A stretch of 64,000 nt of DNA from Nymphaea colorata (Eukaryota > Streptophyta > Magnoliopsida > Nymphaeales > Nymphaeaceae): assembly GCF_008831285.2 (NCBI RefSeq), contig NC_045144.1:19917716-19981715 (forward strand), written 5' to 3'. The notes under the pieces were generated by a model. That model saw only the letters and a list, made by a program, of their open reading frames with translations, did not search any database and had not been told where the DNA came from. Made by a program: the position numbers and the translations under genes. Shown piece by piece: positions 49,695 through 61,880 of the stretch; positions within the stretch are counted from its first letter, which is position 1; each line of letters begins with the position of its first letter.

Positions 49695-51692
49695 ATGTCG
49701 ATAGTTATTCGAAGACTAATTTACAGAGGCATCCAGACGTCTTCCGAGTCTCCTACAAGGATGATCAGGTTCAAGCTTGACGCTCCTCGTCGGGTATGAG
49801 AATCGTTACTCTCTTCTACTTCGCTATGCTGCCCTTTCGAACGGTTGGGTGCCTAATTCTAGTTGGCCTGCCTTTGGTTATGAAGGGGAATCATGCTTGG
49901 TGGCAGTGCGATTCTTCGTTGTTTGTTTTTATGTCGGTTAATTTTTGAAGATATTGGTAGATAAGGTATTTCACATTATTTAGTATGTATCTGGTTGAGA
50001 AGATAACTGTGATTTGGGTTTTCACATCCCATTTGAGTAAATGACAGTTTCTGGTCTAATATGTGAGGATAGTATTTCTCCTTTGTGGGTGTTGTTAAAT
50101 TTGGCTTTGTTCTTTCTAGGCTGTGCTGAGTCCCTATTTGTGGGCGAGTTAGGAAGAACCTGTTTTTTTCTTTTTGTGGGTTTTATTCGTTTAGTCAGTA
50201 TCTAGAAGCGAGATATCCACTATGGCCAGTCTTGGCTTGCTAAAATCCCTGTGGAGGTGCTCGGCTTCTGAGAGTCCATTCAGTCTGTTATGTGTTTTCT
50301 ATTCTATTCGGTGCTTGCCTTCTTAAAGTTGTGCTGTTCAATTAGCATCATCATATCAGAAGTTAGGTGCTCCACTGCGGTAGGAGTTTATCTTTGCTTC
50401 GTTCAGCTATGTCTCTTTCTCTGAATATTTATCTTAATGCTCTTTTTCTGTTTCTTTTTATGCATATATTTGCGGAAGTAATAGCTTGTGAAAATGACTC
50501 GTTTTGCTCAGGTGGAAGTAGAATTCAGTGATGGTAGTTTGTTTAGTTTGTCTGCGGAATTTCTTAGAGTGCATAGTCCTGCTGCTGATAGCAAGATTCG
50601 GACTGTCGGTGGTGAGAAGGTGAAGGCTTGCTGTCTGAATCCACTGCTTCAAACTTACCTGTTCATATGAAGTCGTGTTTTTTTTATTGATGTTTTCTTT
50701 CGTACATGTTATTCTAATAAAGTGTCTTGTGTCTTGCTTTTCTTTTCTTCCGGCAAACTCTCTACTATACATATGCACATTATGATTGCAAATGCAGTCT
50801 TTCTGGTCTTTTAACAGTTATTGAGTGGAAATGTGGTTTGATATGCATCAGCAGTTTAAGGCTACTGAAGATTGCAGTTAAGTGCATTTGATTTGCTGAA
50901 CATACAGTAATTTAAGAAAAGCATGGAACTATTTTCTTTTCTCAACGGAGAGGACATCAATCCAGTCCCTAATTCCTCTGATGCCACTAACACTAACACC
51001 AAAGAGCTTTCCATATTCTTCTTTCCTTGACATGCTGATAGAACGTGCTTATGGAACTATTCGTTGCATCCATGCAAGGACAGTGTCTAAGGTGTTGTGT
51101 TCGTTACGTGCATTGAATCATTTTAGGCATTTTCACAAACCATGAGTAAATTTGTGCATTGTACATCAATATTTGTGTTAGATGCTTGTGATTTCAGTAA
51201 TTTGCTTGCTGACATTAGTTTCAACATGGTTCAGTTGCCTTGTTTTGCTTCTTATGACATATTGATTTCTAATGGCTATCTCTTATTTTTCAATCAGGTA
51301 ATATATGGTAGAAGGCATGTGGGTATCATGTCTGCTGAGCTTGTTGGAAACTATGGAATAAGGTGTGGTGGTGTCTGTGATAGGAACAAAAAATTGTTGT
51401 TTTCTGACCTTTGCTGTTGTTGCTTACAAAACATTTATGTTCCTTTTTTTTCAGAATAAGCTTTGACGACTTGCACAGAACTGGCATTTATACATGGGAC
51501 TACTTCTATCATCTGGGAACCAATAAGTTCACACTTATGAGGAATTACATAAAGACATTAAAGAGACATGGTCTGAGCCGAGATCCACGTGTAAGAAAAG
51601 ACATAAAAACATAACCTATGATGCACCTACTGATGATTTCTGTTTTTTTGGTTGTACACTTTCAGGATCCATGCAAAATAAAGGAAGCATGA
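49695..51692 (+). CDS. Small DUF971 (GBBH-like N-terminal domain) protein
   Basis: Five exons: 49695-49793, 50512-50619, 51298-51362, 51455-51590 and 51666-51692. All are GT-AG and in frame, giving 144 aa. The domain spans about residues 34-115. It contains VEVEFSDGSLFSLSAEFLRV, YGRRHVGIMSAELVGNYGI and the conserved SFDDLHRTGIYTWDYFYHLG block (93-112). This is the DUF971 fold, also found at the N-terminus of gamma-butyrobetaine hydroxylase and as stand-alone bacterial and plant proteins of unclear function, with a proposed link to iron-sulfur or metal proteins. The first 33 residues (MSIVIRRLIYRGIQTSSESP) are basic and nearly lack acidic residues, which would suit a mitochondrial presequence; that is inference. 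Exon 5 adds only DPCKIKEA. The ATG was chosen as the first in frame before exon 2. Nothing of the hydroxylase catalytic domain follows. Confidence 0.85.
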
Positions 51693-52969
51693 TGGTCCTG
51701 TTGAAAAGAAAATGCATTTGAGTGTTAAACTTGGTAGTTGTCAGGCATCTTCCTGTGCATTTCATCTCACAATCCTCTCAATTTTTGGTTTAAATTGAAT
51801 GCTCTTCCTGCTTTCTTCATTCATGTGAATGCCTCTGGTCTAGGCAGGTAGGTGTTAATGGTTGAAGGCCTTCCATTCAGCTGCATGTATTTGACTTGTT
51901 ACTTGTATTGCAATTTGAATCATGTTATTGTTTTCATAAGATGCACAAAAAGAAAACCATTTCGGCACCTCTCTCTTGTATTCCTATTATTATCCTGAAT
52001 GGTAGTCGGCAGTGAAAGGGCCATTTAGCTATCAGAAGTAATTAGGTTTGTCAATGGGTAGTTGGTCATGTCATTCTGGAAGTATTAAATATAGATTGCT
52101 AGATGCTTGACCAAGAGCGGAAGTGCCATCGAAATGGACTTTTCGTGTGAGCGAGAATTAGTGCTTGCTTTTTACAGTCAAACATGGTAATTCTGCAGAG
52201 AGGCATTTTTTTTTGTCTTTTTTTGGATGAGCAAGCTGGGGTCAGACAGACTTCCACCTGGTGGCAGGGAGATACTCTCAGTTGATTGCAAGTCTGAAAC
52301 CATTGGTGAAGCCACTCATGTGGGTTTGTCTTTCTTCACAACTACTGAATACAAAATCAGGAAAACCATCTCAAACTAATCATCTTTGCAGTTTCTTCAA
52401 ATCTCTGTTAATAAAAATCTATATTTTTCACATCTGTTACCAGAACTCTGGAATTGTACCTTCCGACTTGCAGATATGCCTGTGATAATCTTGCAGAGCT
52501 AAAACTCCACTAGGTGGCTTGCTTGGATAAATTTGCGTAGGTTCTGGTTATTGAGGAGGCAGAGCCCAGTGTTGTATGAATGAGTGGATTCTCATGTTTT
52601 GATGAGTAAACATCCAAGCCATTGTGGATATTTTCTACCCAATTGCTTCAGTCATATGCCATGTTTGAACATCTGACTTAATCTCAGAAACAGGATGCAG
52701 CATTGGAGGATCAGAATTCACCATATGAGACAAAGAAAGACATGTATTTTTTAATCTGGAGATCGAAGATCAGAATTCAAAATGAATATAGGGAATGCAA
52801 GAGGACCATGAAGTGTAATATCTTATTTGCATGACTACATCATGAGGGTTGAAAATGACAATATTGAAGTACAAGATTTACTTGCCAAACTTGCCTTCCA
52901 GAGTCTACTGGCTTGGCCATCGTCTCCCCGCGCAAAATTTATGACCAGCATTGAAAAGCAGATCCACTA
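51693..52969. other. 3' flank of the DUF971 gene
   Basis: It should include the 3' untranslated region of the DUF971 gene. No other gene is recognised. The open frame 52261-52485 has no recognisable domain. Confidence 0.5.
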
Positions 52970-53320
52970 CGTATCTGAAACAAGAACGATCCAAATATAG
53001 TTTTGACATCTAAAGCACTTTCGATCCTTTTTGTCACATTCTGTCTGATGCAGCAAGTTTTTTAGCTACTTTTGTTGGATATAGAAAAAATCTGGATTTA
53101 TTCATTAGATCTGTTTGAATCCTGGTTCACATCCGGATAATAATGGCTCTCCAGGTTCAGCTTTGGATGTATCAGGTCTCGGACTGAATCCAATCTCTAA
53201 ATTATGCATCCCTATTTCCTCTAACACAGGTCGTGAGAGACAAACGAATGTGATAATTCTTTCCTAGACATAAGAAAAATTCAACTCTCCCTGATTCCAT
53301 GGAGTTGAGATCAAGCGCAA
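52970..53320. repeat. Dispersed repeat, downstream copy
   Basis: Second copy of the family at 48850-49160, same orientation, about 4.1 kb away. It ends with the shared TATGCATCCCTATTTCCTC block and CCCTGATTCCATGGAG. Confidence 0.6.
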
Positions 53321-53621
53321 CGTATGTAACTGCAAAAAAAAATTGTTTTTTAAAATCTTAATAGTAAACATGTGAATAAAATGATTCAAAACTTAGAAAA
53401 AGCTAGTTAAACTAGTTTCTTTTGATTAACATATAATTAATAACAAATACTAAAAAAAACCATGGTCTAAATTTTCTAAATTGTCATTTCTTTTATTCAA
53501 ACGAACGACATCCATATAGTTAAAGATCTTAATTAATTAAGAAAAGATAAAATTTTGATTTATATAATTGTGCAATTACATAAGACAAATGAAGATGCAT
53601 ATCGGTGTTGCGTGCCACATA

Positions 53622-53968
53622 TAGGGATGGCAACAGATTGGATTCGGAATGGATATATCCTTAATCATATATGCTTTTTCGGATATTCACATATTCGGAT
53701 TCAAACTCGAATAAAAAAAAGTCATATCTGAATCTGAATCTGAATTTTGAACCTGATTTTGCCAATTTTCAAAATTTAATAGCATCAGATACAAGATATT
53801 TGTCTAACAACGAATCCGATCCGAATTCGTATTTGAATATGATCGGATATTTATGTATATCCGAATCCGATCTGATTTCTTAATCGGATATTAAATTTTT
53901 TCATATCCGATTTTTTCTGATCCGATCGGTCAGATATATGATTCAAATCAAATATATTGACATCTCTA
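53622..53968. mobile_element. hAT-like non-autonomous element
   Basis: The left end TAGGGATGGCAACAGATTGG (53622) is matched by the right end read on the minus strand, TAGAGATGTCAATATATTTG (from 53968). Flanking octamers GCCACATA and GCAGCATA agree at 6 of 8 bases, consistent with a decayed 8-bp hAT duplication. The interior is made of GATCCGAAT/ATCGGATAT motifs in both orientations and has no coding sequence. TAGGGATG-type termini are common in plant hAT MITEs. Confidence 0.7.
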
Positions 53969-54129
53969 GCAGCATAGTTATTAAAATCGGAGTTAATCTA
54001 CCTGATATTCATCACGCTGATACTTTCCTAATAAGATATTCTCAATACAAGCTCATAAGTTTCTTTGTTTTGAAATTACTTTAAATAATTTGGACAAACT
54101 TTAATTTTTTTTGTGAAGAAAAAAAAAAA

Positions 54130-54652
<523 letters not shown>

Positions 54653-54999
54653 CCTCTGAGAGCCATGTCTACCACATTTTGGATGCCGACATAAACACGG
54701 CCGCCTTCAATATCCCTAAAAACTGGCATAAAAAAAAAAAATTAATTATGCATTCATTTTCAAGTTAAATGTTCACGGGCCCAATCCGGTCCCCGCACCT
54801 TGTGGGATGTGGACTTTGCGCTACCGATGTCAATTCCAATTGAATGAGATGTACTCTTAACTATATCTATTTTTTTTTTTATGTTCATATACTTGGATTT
54901 AAATTTGAAACGTGAACGAAAAAAGTCTACATTTGGTATATACTATATATATCTGATGTTAAAAACCAACCTTCAAAACACACAGACACACATGTATTT

Positions 55000-55108
55000 A
55001 AATGTTCATCACTTTTTTCTTTTTATTTTTCTCTTAACTATTCATTATATTGGATCAAACTGTATTAAGTGACTGAGTGTCTTTATTTAATAAGTTAGAG
55101 TCACCATT

Positions 55109-55110
<2 letters not shown>
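55000..55110 (+). mobile_element. Right-half copy of the foldback MITE, abutting (AT)n
   Basis: TCTTAACTATTCATTATATT, GGATCAAACTGT and AAGTTAGAGTCACCATTCAA align with the right half of the element at 39887-40104. The copy ends exactly where an AT tract begins (55110). The left half is not recognisable. Confidence 0.6.

Positions 55111-55182
<72 letters not shown>
55110..55182. repeat. (AT)n microsatellite
   Basis: About 72 bases of uninterrupted AT. Confidence 0.95.
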
Positions 55183-55184
<2 letters not shown>

Positions 55185-56559
55185 GGACTATATGGTTGGA
55201 CTCGACCTTAATACACGGTATAGGTTACAAATCACTTACAATTTTGGATCTACTAAGCCATATGGATCTCGACAACTTTCTACATCCTAAATGCAAATCA
55301 ATAGATTTGGCCCATAATTTGCCGAGGGGGAGCCGAGGCAGTGCCCAATCTCAATTTTTCTTTTCTAAATTTATCTTTAAATTTTAAAAATTTTACTTGT
55401 TTTATTTAAAAATTTTAAAAAACAATGGTCTTTGCAATAATTGCACGGCAGAAAACCATTAAAAGGTGAATTTAGAGGAGCTGTCACCGTCTCCACAATA
55501 ATTCAGTCGGCAGGACAAGAATCTCAACCACACTTTTCTACACGGGCAAAATATTTCTGGAAAAATTGGCTAACCAGACGATGGACAAGGTGTTTGATGA
55601 AAAAACCCATTATAATCTTTTCGCCGGAAGACTTCTAATGTTCTTTCAAAAACGACGTGGCCTGAAATTTTCTACAAAGTTTTTGCTCACATTCGACTTT
55701 ATTATCTGTGAACGAGTAAAAATTTGTCGAAAATGTTTTCCAAGCTGATCAAACGCCCTTTAAATGACTTGTTTTTCACAAATTTTTATATCTAAAGAGG
55801 CATTTTTATACATAACAAACCAAATATTTAAAGTTATTAATTAAAAATAGTTAAACCTTGAGAGGCTGGTGGTGTAACAAACTGTCTACACCAGTTCATT
55901 TATGGTTCCCTTTCTACTCATGGACTTTTGGATGAACATAAAAAATATTTCATCACCTAAAAAAATAAAAAACTAAAGCTCCCACCTCAGTCATTGTCTC
56001 AAAAACATACAAGATATCAAAGATATATTTTTGGTGTTTTGGAGTATCGTTTTGTTCACAATTAAACATGTGTACTAATAAACCTTTTTTTTGAAATTAA
56101 TACTCCAAAAAAAAAAAAAAAAAAGAATCAGACTGCCTACCAAACTCCATCTCAACCGCTTCACAAATCACAAATTTATAGGAGAAAATAAGAGCATCTA
56201 CCCAATTGTTAGAGTGCTCATAAATTAAACATATGTGAAATTTTCCTTGAAAAGTTTCACGTTTTTTTTGCATTCAAAGAAAAACTTTCAGCAGAAAAAA
56301 GAAAAATTCAAAGGTGACAGCTCTGACTTTTTTTTTTTTTCTTTGAACTATTCCGTTATCGGGCGCAGAATTACGAAGAATAGCTATTTTAAATGACAGG
56401 AAAAAGAAGAAAACATTCACCATCTTCTGACTACTATCTACCTTGCAAGGAAATGATCATCTAACATAGCACAATTTGTGCCGTTTTTATTAAAAGACGG
56501 TGATAGGACGCCGGAACTGCAGCTTTCGACCGGTAGCCGGACAGGCAGGAACCGCAACC
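55183..56559. other. 3' flank of the wax-synthase-like gene, no other gene
   Basis: AT-rich spacer. A poly(A) run lies near 56,107. The last 100 bases before 56,560 become GC-richer and belong to the 3' end of the minus-strand acyltransferase gene. Confidence 0.5.
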
Positions 56560-57711
56560 CTAAATGCGACTCAACAGCACGTCCAAAGCGAACCGCATCT
56601 CAGCTATGGCCTTCGAGTTCAAGCCGATCCTTATCACCGGCGGGTAAAAGAGCCACACCGCCGTCGCGTAGAGCAAGCTCAGAGTGAGCGCCACCTTGAG
56701 GGCGCGGGGCAGGGCGACAGGGCCGACGGCACGCTTCAGGCAGAGCTCCCCTGTCAAGAGAAAGCCGTGCAGGACGAAGAAGCCGGTCCACTCCCACGTC
56801 GGCGGCTCCACCGTCAGGCAGTACAGCAGCATCTCGTGCATGAGCCCGGACACCAGGAAGGTCGCCAGAGTCGCCACCAGGCGCGCCGGGAGTGAGCCCA
56901 GCAGGCGCAAGCATGCGGACCGGACGGGCCAGTACACGGCGGGCCTGAGGGTGGCGGTCACGATGAGGTTCCAGCGGTGGCCCCAGAAGTCTCCGAGCGA
57001 TGTAGAGACGTACGGCCGGTCGAACTGCGGTTCGATCTCGACGCCGAGGCACAGACTCACCGGAATGGTCCCGACGGCCAGGTAGATGTAGAGGACGGAG
57101 AACATCAACAGGGTGTAGAGCGGGGGGACGGCGAGAGCCTGCCGCCGTTGTGCGTAGTCGGTGGACAAGGCCCACAGGGAGAGGAACATGACGGATAGCC
57201 CGAGTGCAACTCTCAGCACCGTCATTCCTGAGAAGGAATGCTGATGGTGGTGCTGCTCCGCGCACTTCTGGTCTTTGCTTGGTCTGCTTTCCGGCAGTCT
57301 GACCTGGACGGGAAGGGCGGCGAAGGCGACGAAGTGGGGGAGGGAATGAAGGTGGAGGAGGAGGGGGCCGGAATCGAAGCAGAAGAGAAGGAGCTTGAAG
57401 TTGCAGATCCAAGAAAGGCAGAAGGCGGCGATGGTGCGAAAGCAGATAGAGGACAACTGCCAGGGGAGGAAGAAGAAGAGGTAGACGATGGGGAGGGTGG
57501 CGATTAGGCGGGGAAGTTTCTTGGGGAGTCTGGATACGACAGTGTGGACGAAAGCTAGGGAGACGACGGTGGAAAGGAAGACTCTGAGCAGTGCGTCGAG
57601 CTCGCTCAGTCTCGGGCTGATGGGTAATGCGAAGGGAAAATGGGAGGCATTCATGGCAGCTGTGAGGTTAAGAGGATTGAGCTTCGGAAAGAAGGATGGA
57701 TAGGCAGCCAT
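56560..57711 (-). CDS. Wax synthase-like MBOAT acyltransferase
   Basis: Single-exon frame of 383 aa for a plant wax synthase (long-chain-alcohol O-fatty-acyltransferase) type membrane protein, which joins acyl-CoA to an alcohol or related acceptor in the ER. Hydrophobic segments recur along the chain, e.g. about 40-60, 66-90, 164-182, 198-220, 275-300, 310-328 and 337-357. Family landmarks are present: CNFKLLLFCFDSGPL (103-117), SLGDFWGHRWN (238-248) and SGLMHE (288-293), whose His292 is the MBOAT catalytic histidine. The usual length is about 340-350 aa; the extra roughly 35 residues lie at the N-terminus, so translation may start at Met20. The exon is much richer in GC than its flanks. A truncated paralogue lies at 62,023-62,220. 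The substrate cannot be told from sequence. Confidence 0.9.
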   Translation of the reverse strand: MAAYPSFFPKLNPLNLTAAMNASHFPFALPISPRLSELDALLRVFLSTVVSLAFVHTVVSRLPKKLPRLIATLPIVYLFFFLPWQLSSICFRTIAAFCLSWICNFKLLLFCFDSGPLLLHLHSLPHFVAFAALPVQVRLPESRPSKDQKCAEQHHHQHSFSGMTVLRVALGLSVMFLSLWALSTDYAQRRQALAVPPLYTLLMFSVLYIYLAVGTIPVSLCLGVEIEPQFDRPYVSTSLGDFWGHRWNLIVTATLRPAVYWPVRSACLRLLGSLPARLVATLATFLVSGLMHEMLLYCLTVEPPTWEWTGFFVLHGFLLTGELCLKRAVGPVALPRALKVALTLSLLYATAVWLFYPPVIRIGLNSKAIAEMRFALDVLLSRI

Positions 57712-58875
57712 TTTTGTGTGCTGCTCTTTTTTTGTTCCCTTCGTTCTTCTTGATCTTCTTCTGGTTGATCAGGGAGGACCTCCCACAGAGGCTTAAAACG
57801 TAGAAAAATTAACGGTGGGAGTTATTTTCATGTCATTTTCTCACCCTAACTGCCTCAAAAATTTCATTTGACAGGAGAAATCAACTGACAATCTTCAGAT
57901 ACATGACCAACCAATTTTCTTTTTCTTCCGTTTCACAAAGAAAGTCAAAAACATATAATCATTCTGATCTAAACAATGTGCTCCAATAAACTAAAAAGAA
58001 ATCAAGTCTTAAAAGGAATTTCAAAAAGCACCAATTTGTTCTACGAGTCATTTTCATCATTCTTAATTTAACGGAGCACCGATTTTTAAATTTTTGGACA
58101 TGGACAACTACATAGATGGAAAGGGACTGAACAAAGCTGGTTATATGTTTGTAGGCTGGTTGATGTTCAGGTGAAGTAAAGCCACAGCTTGATTAGAAAG
58201 ACAAAATGGTCGCAGAGGAAACAGCATTTTTCCATGGGGAAAGTGCAAGGATCGAAGCCAACAGCCACCCATCCATCCGGATGTCTTATACATGCAGCTG
58301 CATGTGTGAGACACCCCTCCAATAATCCTGTATTCATAGTCATTCCGTTTAAGTTAAACAAATGATATGACATGTATCTGCATGTTACGCACATATTAAC
58401 TATACAGGTCATACCAATCAATGCACTTATACATCCATATGCATCAAGACGGAACTCCTAATTAGTTTGCATCAATTCATGACGTAAGTCCTCTTAAACG
58501 TAGACTTTATATCATGACGTAAGTCCTCTCAATCATATTTTAATAACTCATCAAGTTCCTTGATATATTTACAGTGATTTTAATTGGTCAGTCCTTTAAT
58601 GACTAATGAAAGTCCAAAATCTTTTACGGTTCGGGGGCTTGGAACTACATTAGGTCCTAATAGTATGTAGTATGTCAGATAAGACTTGATACAATTGACA
58701 TACTATGGCTGCCAAAGTTTGTCATATAAACTTTCAATTCTAACATTTCACTACAACAATCATGTCTACTGGCTACGGATGCTGCTGAGGGCCACATCCA
58801 TTGTGGATAGAAACTTTATCTTTTGCGCTAATTTAAAGCTCGCAGAGAATTATTCTAGAGTGAAAAATTTTGCAT
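57712..58875. other. Upstream region of the wax-synthase-like gene
   Basis: Read on the minus strand, this holds the promoter and leader of the acyltransferase. The leader is purine-rich on that strand (AAGAAGATCAAGAAGAACGA type). No reliable TATA box or other gene was seen. ATGACGTAAGTCCTCT occurs twice near 58,480 and 58,514. Confidence 0.45.
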
Positions 58876-58886
58876 GCATGCCAATC

Positions 58887-58888
<2 letters not shown>

Positions 58889-58937
<49 letters not shown>
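58889..58937. repeat. (GA)n microsatellite
   Basis: About 49 bases of uninterrupted GA. Confidence 0.95.
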
Positions 58938-58942
<5 letters not shown>

Positions 58943-59936
58943 AAGAGCCGACAAGATGGATATTCGTTAAATGGTGACAATGTATCACCAATGTACAGAG
59001 GCAAGACGACAGAAGAGAAATAAGAAAAATTAGCAAAGAAAACAAGAAAAAATAACGTAAAGAACAGAAACTTGAGCAAAAACAAAAGCAAGAGGAGGAG
59101 GAGAGAGAGCTAGTCAGAAGCAAAAGTCAACGAGAAGAGCGATACATCTAACTGAAGCAACACTCATTGTTGTGTCCGTGAACATTCAATTACTTCCTTC
59201 CTCACAGACAGCAAATGAGCCAAAGTGGTGAAAATTGATAGGGTAGAGAAAACATTCTTTAGGACTGAGCGCATGTCAAGTGTGAACGCTTAGACCTAAG
59301 AAAAGAAAAAAAGAGGCTGATTGAAAGTTATAACTAGCCGTAACCCTCAAAGAATAACAACCTCCCAATGTACAAGACAATTCGAGGAGCGTTCATCCCC
59401 TCAAAGAAAATGCTGAGAGTGAGGGAGACAGTGCCAAACCAGGGTGATTCTACCGGCAATACAACATAAGTCACCGACTCCGATGGTGGGTGGTCCGTCG
59501 AGAAATGGGAATGAAGATGGCCGACGGAGGGACCTCAAACCCGCTGCCCTATTCATCGCCGCAGAAATCGGTTGAGTTGGAAAAATTTTTCATCGACAGC
59601 GAACGTGGTCGGCGGAAGGGCAGTGTAATGCGTCGATTTTCCTGCATCTCTCTCGACGGCGGGTGGCGTCATCGGCAGTTGACATTTTGCCCATCTTGAA
59701 GCCTTTAGAAATCGTGAGAGCCGAGCAAAGGATAGCGTTTGTAACCATGTAAGATGTTGAATCTTCCGGCCACAGGCGACGCCCGTGGTGTCGGTATGGC
59801 GTATCTTCAGCCGCCCTAATTGCCAATTTCATAACGCGGGAAATGTTTGGCGGAAAATGGAAGGTTATTGTTACGATAACTTCAAAATGCAAATCGTTGG
59901 AACGAATTGGGGTTTTTCTGTACTAAGCATCTCTCT
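58938..59936. other. Spacer with a GC-rich unassigned block
   Basis: A GC-rich block at about 59,440-59,870 (e.g. GATGGCCGACGGAGGGACC) has open frames on both strands, the longest of 100 codons on the minus strand (59590-59892), but no domain was recognised. It may be a remnant of a gene or promoter. Confidence 0.4.
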
Positions 59937-59970
59937 AGCACCTGCAATCTCCGTGGCTCAGACGACTGTG

Positions 59971-60019
<49 letters not shown>

Positions 60020-60052
60020 GCACCTGCAATCTCCGTGGCTCAGACGACTGTG

Positions 60053-60110
<58 letters not shown>
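59937..60110. repeat. Tandem duplication of a 36-bp unit plus CT tract (82-bp period)
   Basis: AGCACCTGCAATCTCCGTGG followed by CTCAGACGACTGTGC occurs at 59937 and again at 60019, each time leading into a long (CT)n tract of about 46 and 56 bases. The non-repetitive parts are identical by eye. Confidence 0.92.
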
Positions 60111-60114
<4 letters not shown>

Positions 60115-61730
60115 TTTGTGCTTTTTCCATAGTCTCTGTCTGCACATCACTTTGATCTCAAAGCTACATGTTCCAGCGGAACGGCATGAGTCTGCGCACC
60201 AGCGGCCTCTCCAGAGCATAGGAGGCACTGTAGCAACAGTGACCAATAGAGAAGAGCCGACAAAATGGAAATATATAACAAAATATCCCCTAAATACAAG
60301 TGACCAATAGAGAAAAAAAAGGAAGAAGCAAAAGAGAAGATAGGGTTAAATGTGTTTGTTTTTGGAAGGCACTAGTTCTCACAATAGACCGCCTCCCACG
60401 GTTTCCAATGCCCAACAACTTTTACCGCCAAAGAGATTTATGGACAATTTTCTTTTTAATCTCATAACTATAACTGCAACTTGGAAGTTAGATTGCTTTC
60501 ACTATTTATAGGTTTTTTTAATCTTTAGATACTTAATTTTTTATAAATGATTTGTTTATCATAACTAAAATTTTGTTCTTTGTTGAATGCTTGTTTGTAT
60601 CAAGATTTTTCATTCAATAGTTTTTCATTGCAACCTTTCAGATGTTAGCCCCATACAGGCTACAATGCATGGTAAATCATATGAATATATCTTTTGTTTC
60701 ATCCAGGTGGTTGGGTTACGAGAACTGCAAGTGAACACTCTTGCATTTACAAGATGTAGAGATAAGACTTAAGGCTACTATCCAACAGTCAATGCCTTCA
60801 CAAGACTTTGATCTCCCTCACTAGCCCAACCACCTGTAGATTGCCCCAAACTACATGTTCCACCACAGTCTAGACTAATGGCGGAGCCAGGTTTTTTTTT
60901 GCTAAGAAGCACGTGAATTAAAGACATAAGTTTGGTGCAGGCATAACAACATGTAATCTTTGAGTAAGGACAATATAATCTTGAGACGCTATAATAAGAT
61001 TTTTGTTGGCAATTGCTCATACCAGCCAGCCAACAAGTGACTCCCCCAACGATGGGAGACTGTTTTTTTTTATCCCAACTCTGCCTCTTATCATCACTAA
61101 AAACTTTTTGCATCTCTTTCATTGTTCCAGCCACCTGTAGGCTTGCCCCAACTATCCACCTGATCAGTAGCGTATCTTCTGTCTCATTCCACTACATAGC
61201 AGGTCTGGTCCAGCTATCATTACGGTTCTGGCTTGCATCTCTCATTTGATCCCAGTCATTTGAAGGTTGTTCTGAGCCATTTCTCTGAGACACGGCTATA
61301 ACTTCTTCCCATGAATCTAAGATTGTTTTAGTAGTTTCATGTTCACGTTCAAGAAAGTAGACATATTATGATGTCAGTATGTGTTAAAGTCTAATCTAAC
61401 AAAATATAATTTGGTTCACCTTCATGGCTCCCAACATACCAGTGCTACAGATAGTCCTCTGATCTGGAAGCTTCAACGATAAATCAGAAGTATTTGCATC
61501 ATCACTCATCAGCACCACGCTTTACAAGAAGTCATCCATAACCAAAGAAAAGAAGGGAAAAAATAGAATCACATAGCAGCTACTTCAAGAAATAACTCTA
61601 CTATAATATGCTTATCACCTCAAATTTTTTCAAAAGATTATACTCCATTTGTTCAAACATGATTTCAGTATTTTCAATCATTTTGAGACAATTTGGATCT
61701 AATTTTGGACCTTGAGCCCAAGCTCACCCC
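60111..61730. other. Spacer with short repeated motifs
   Basis: No gene is recognised. A CCACCTGTAGATTGCCCCAA-type motif at 60,830 recurs as CCACCTGTAGGCTTGCCCCA at 61,131. GTGACCAATAGAGAA occurs at 60,239 and 60,300. TGGCGGAGCCAGG at about 60,885 followed by poly(T) looks like a transposon end. Confidence 0.45.
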
Positions 61731-61880
61731 AAAACAAATCTTTAGATCCATATCCAAGTCTCGATCCCCACCCTAGATCCAAAACATACTTTTAGATCCA
61801 TATCCAAATTTGAACCTCAACCGTAGATCCAAAACGGACCTCTAGACCCATGTCTGAATCGAAATGCATGGGTAAATCCA
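61731..61880. repeat. 50-bp tandem repeat, about three units
   Basis: AAAAC starts units at 61731, 61781 and 61831. Each contains (T/C)TTTAGATCCATATCCAA-type sequence and ends CCCTAGATCC or CCGTAGATCC. Units 1 and 2 are closest; unit 3 is diverged. It has no spacer/repeat alternation of a CRISPR kind and is an ordinary minisatellite. Confidence 0.85.

Noticed and set aside
56600-57412. 270-codon minus-strand frame overlapping the wax-synthase gene
   Set aside because: Arg/Pro-rich shadow frame of the GC-rich coding sequence; the 383-codon frame has the family motifs.
61731-61880. Possible CRISPR-like array
   Set aside because: Contiguous 50-bp units without unique spacers, in a plant nuclear region; a minisatellite.
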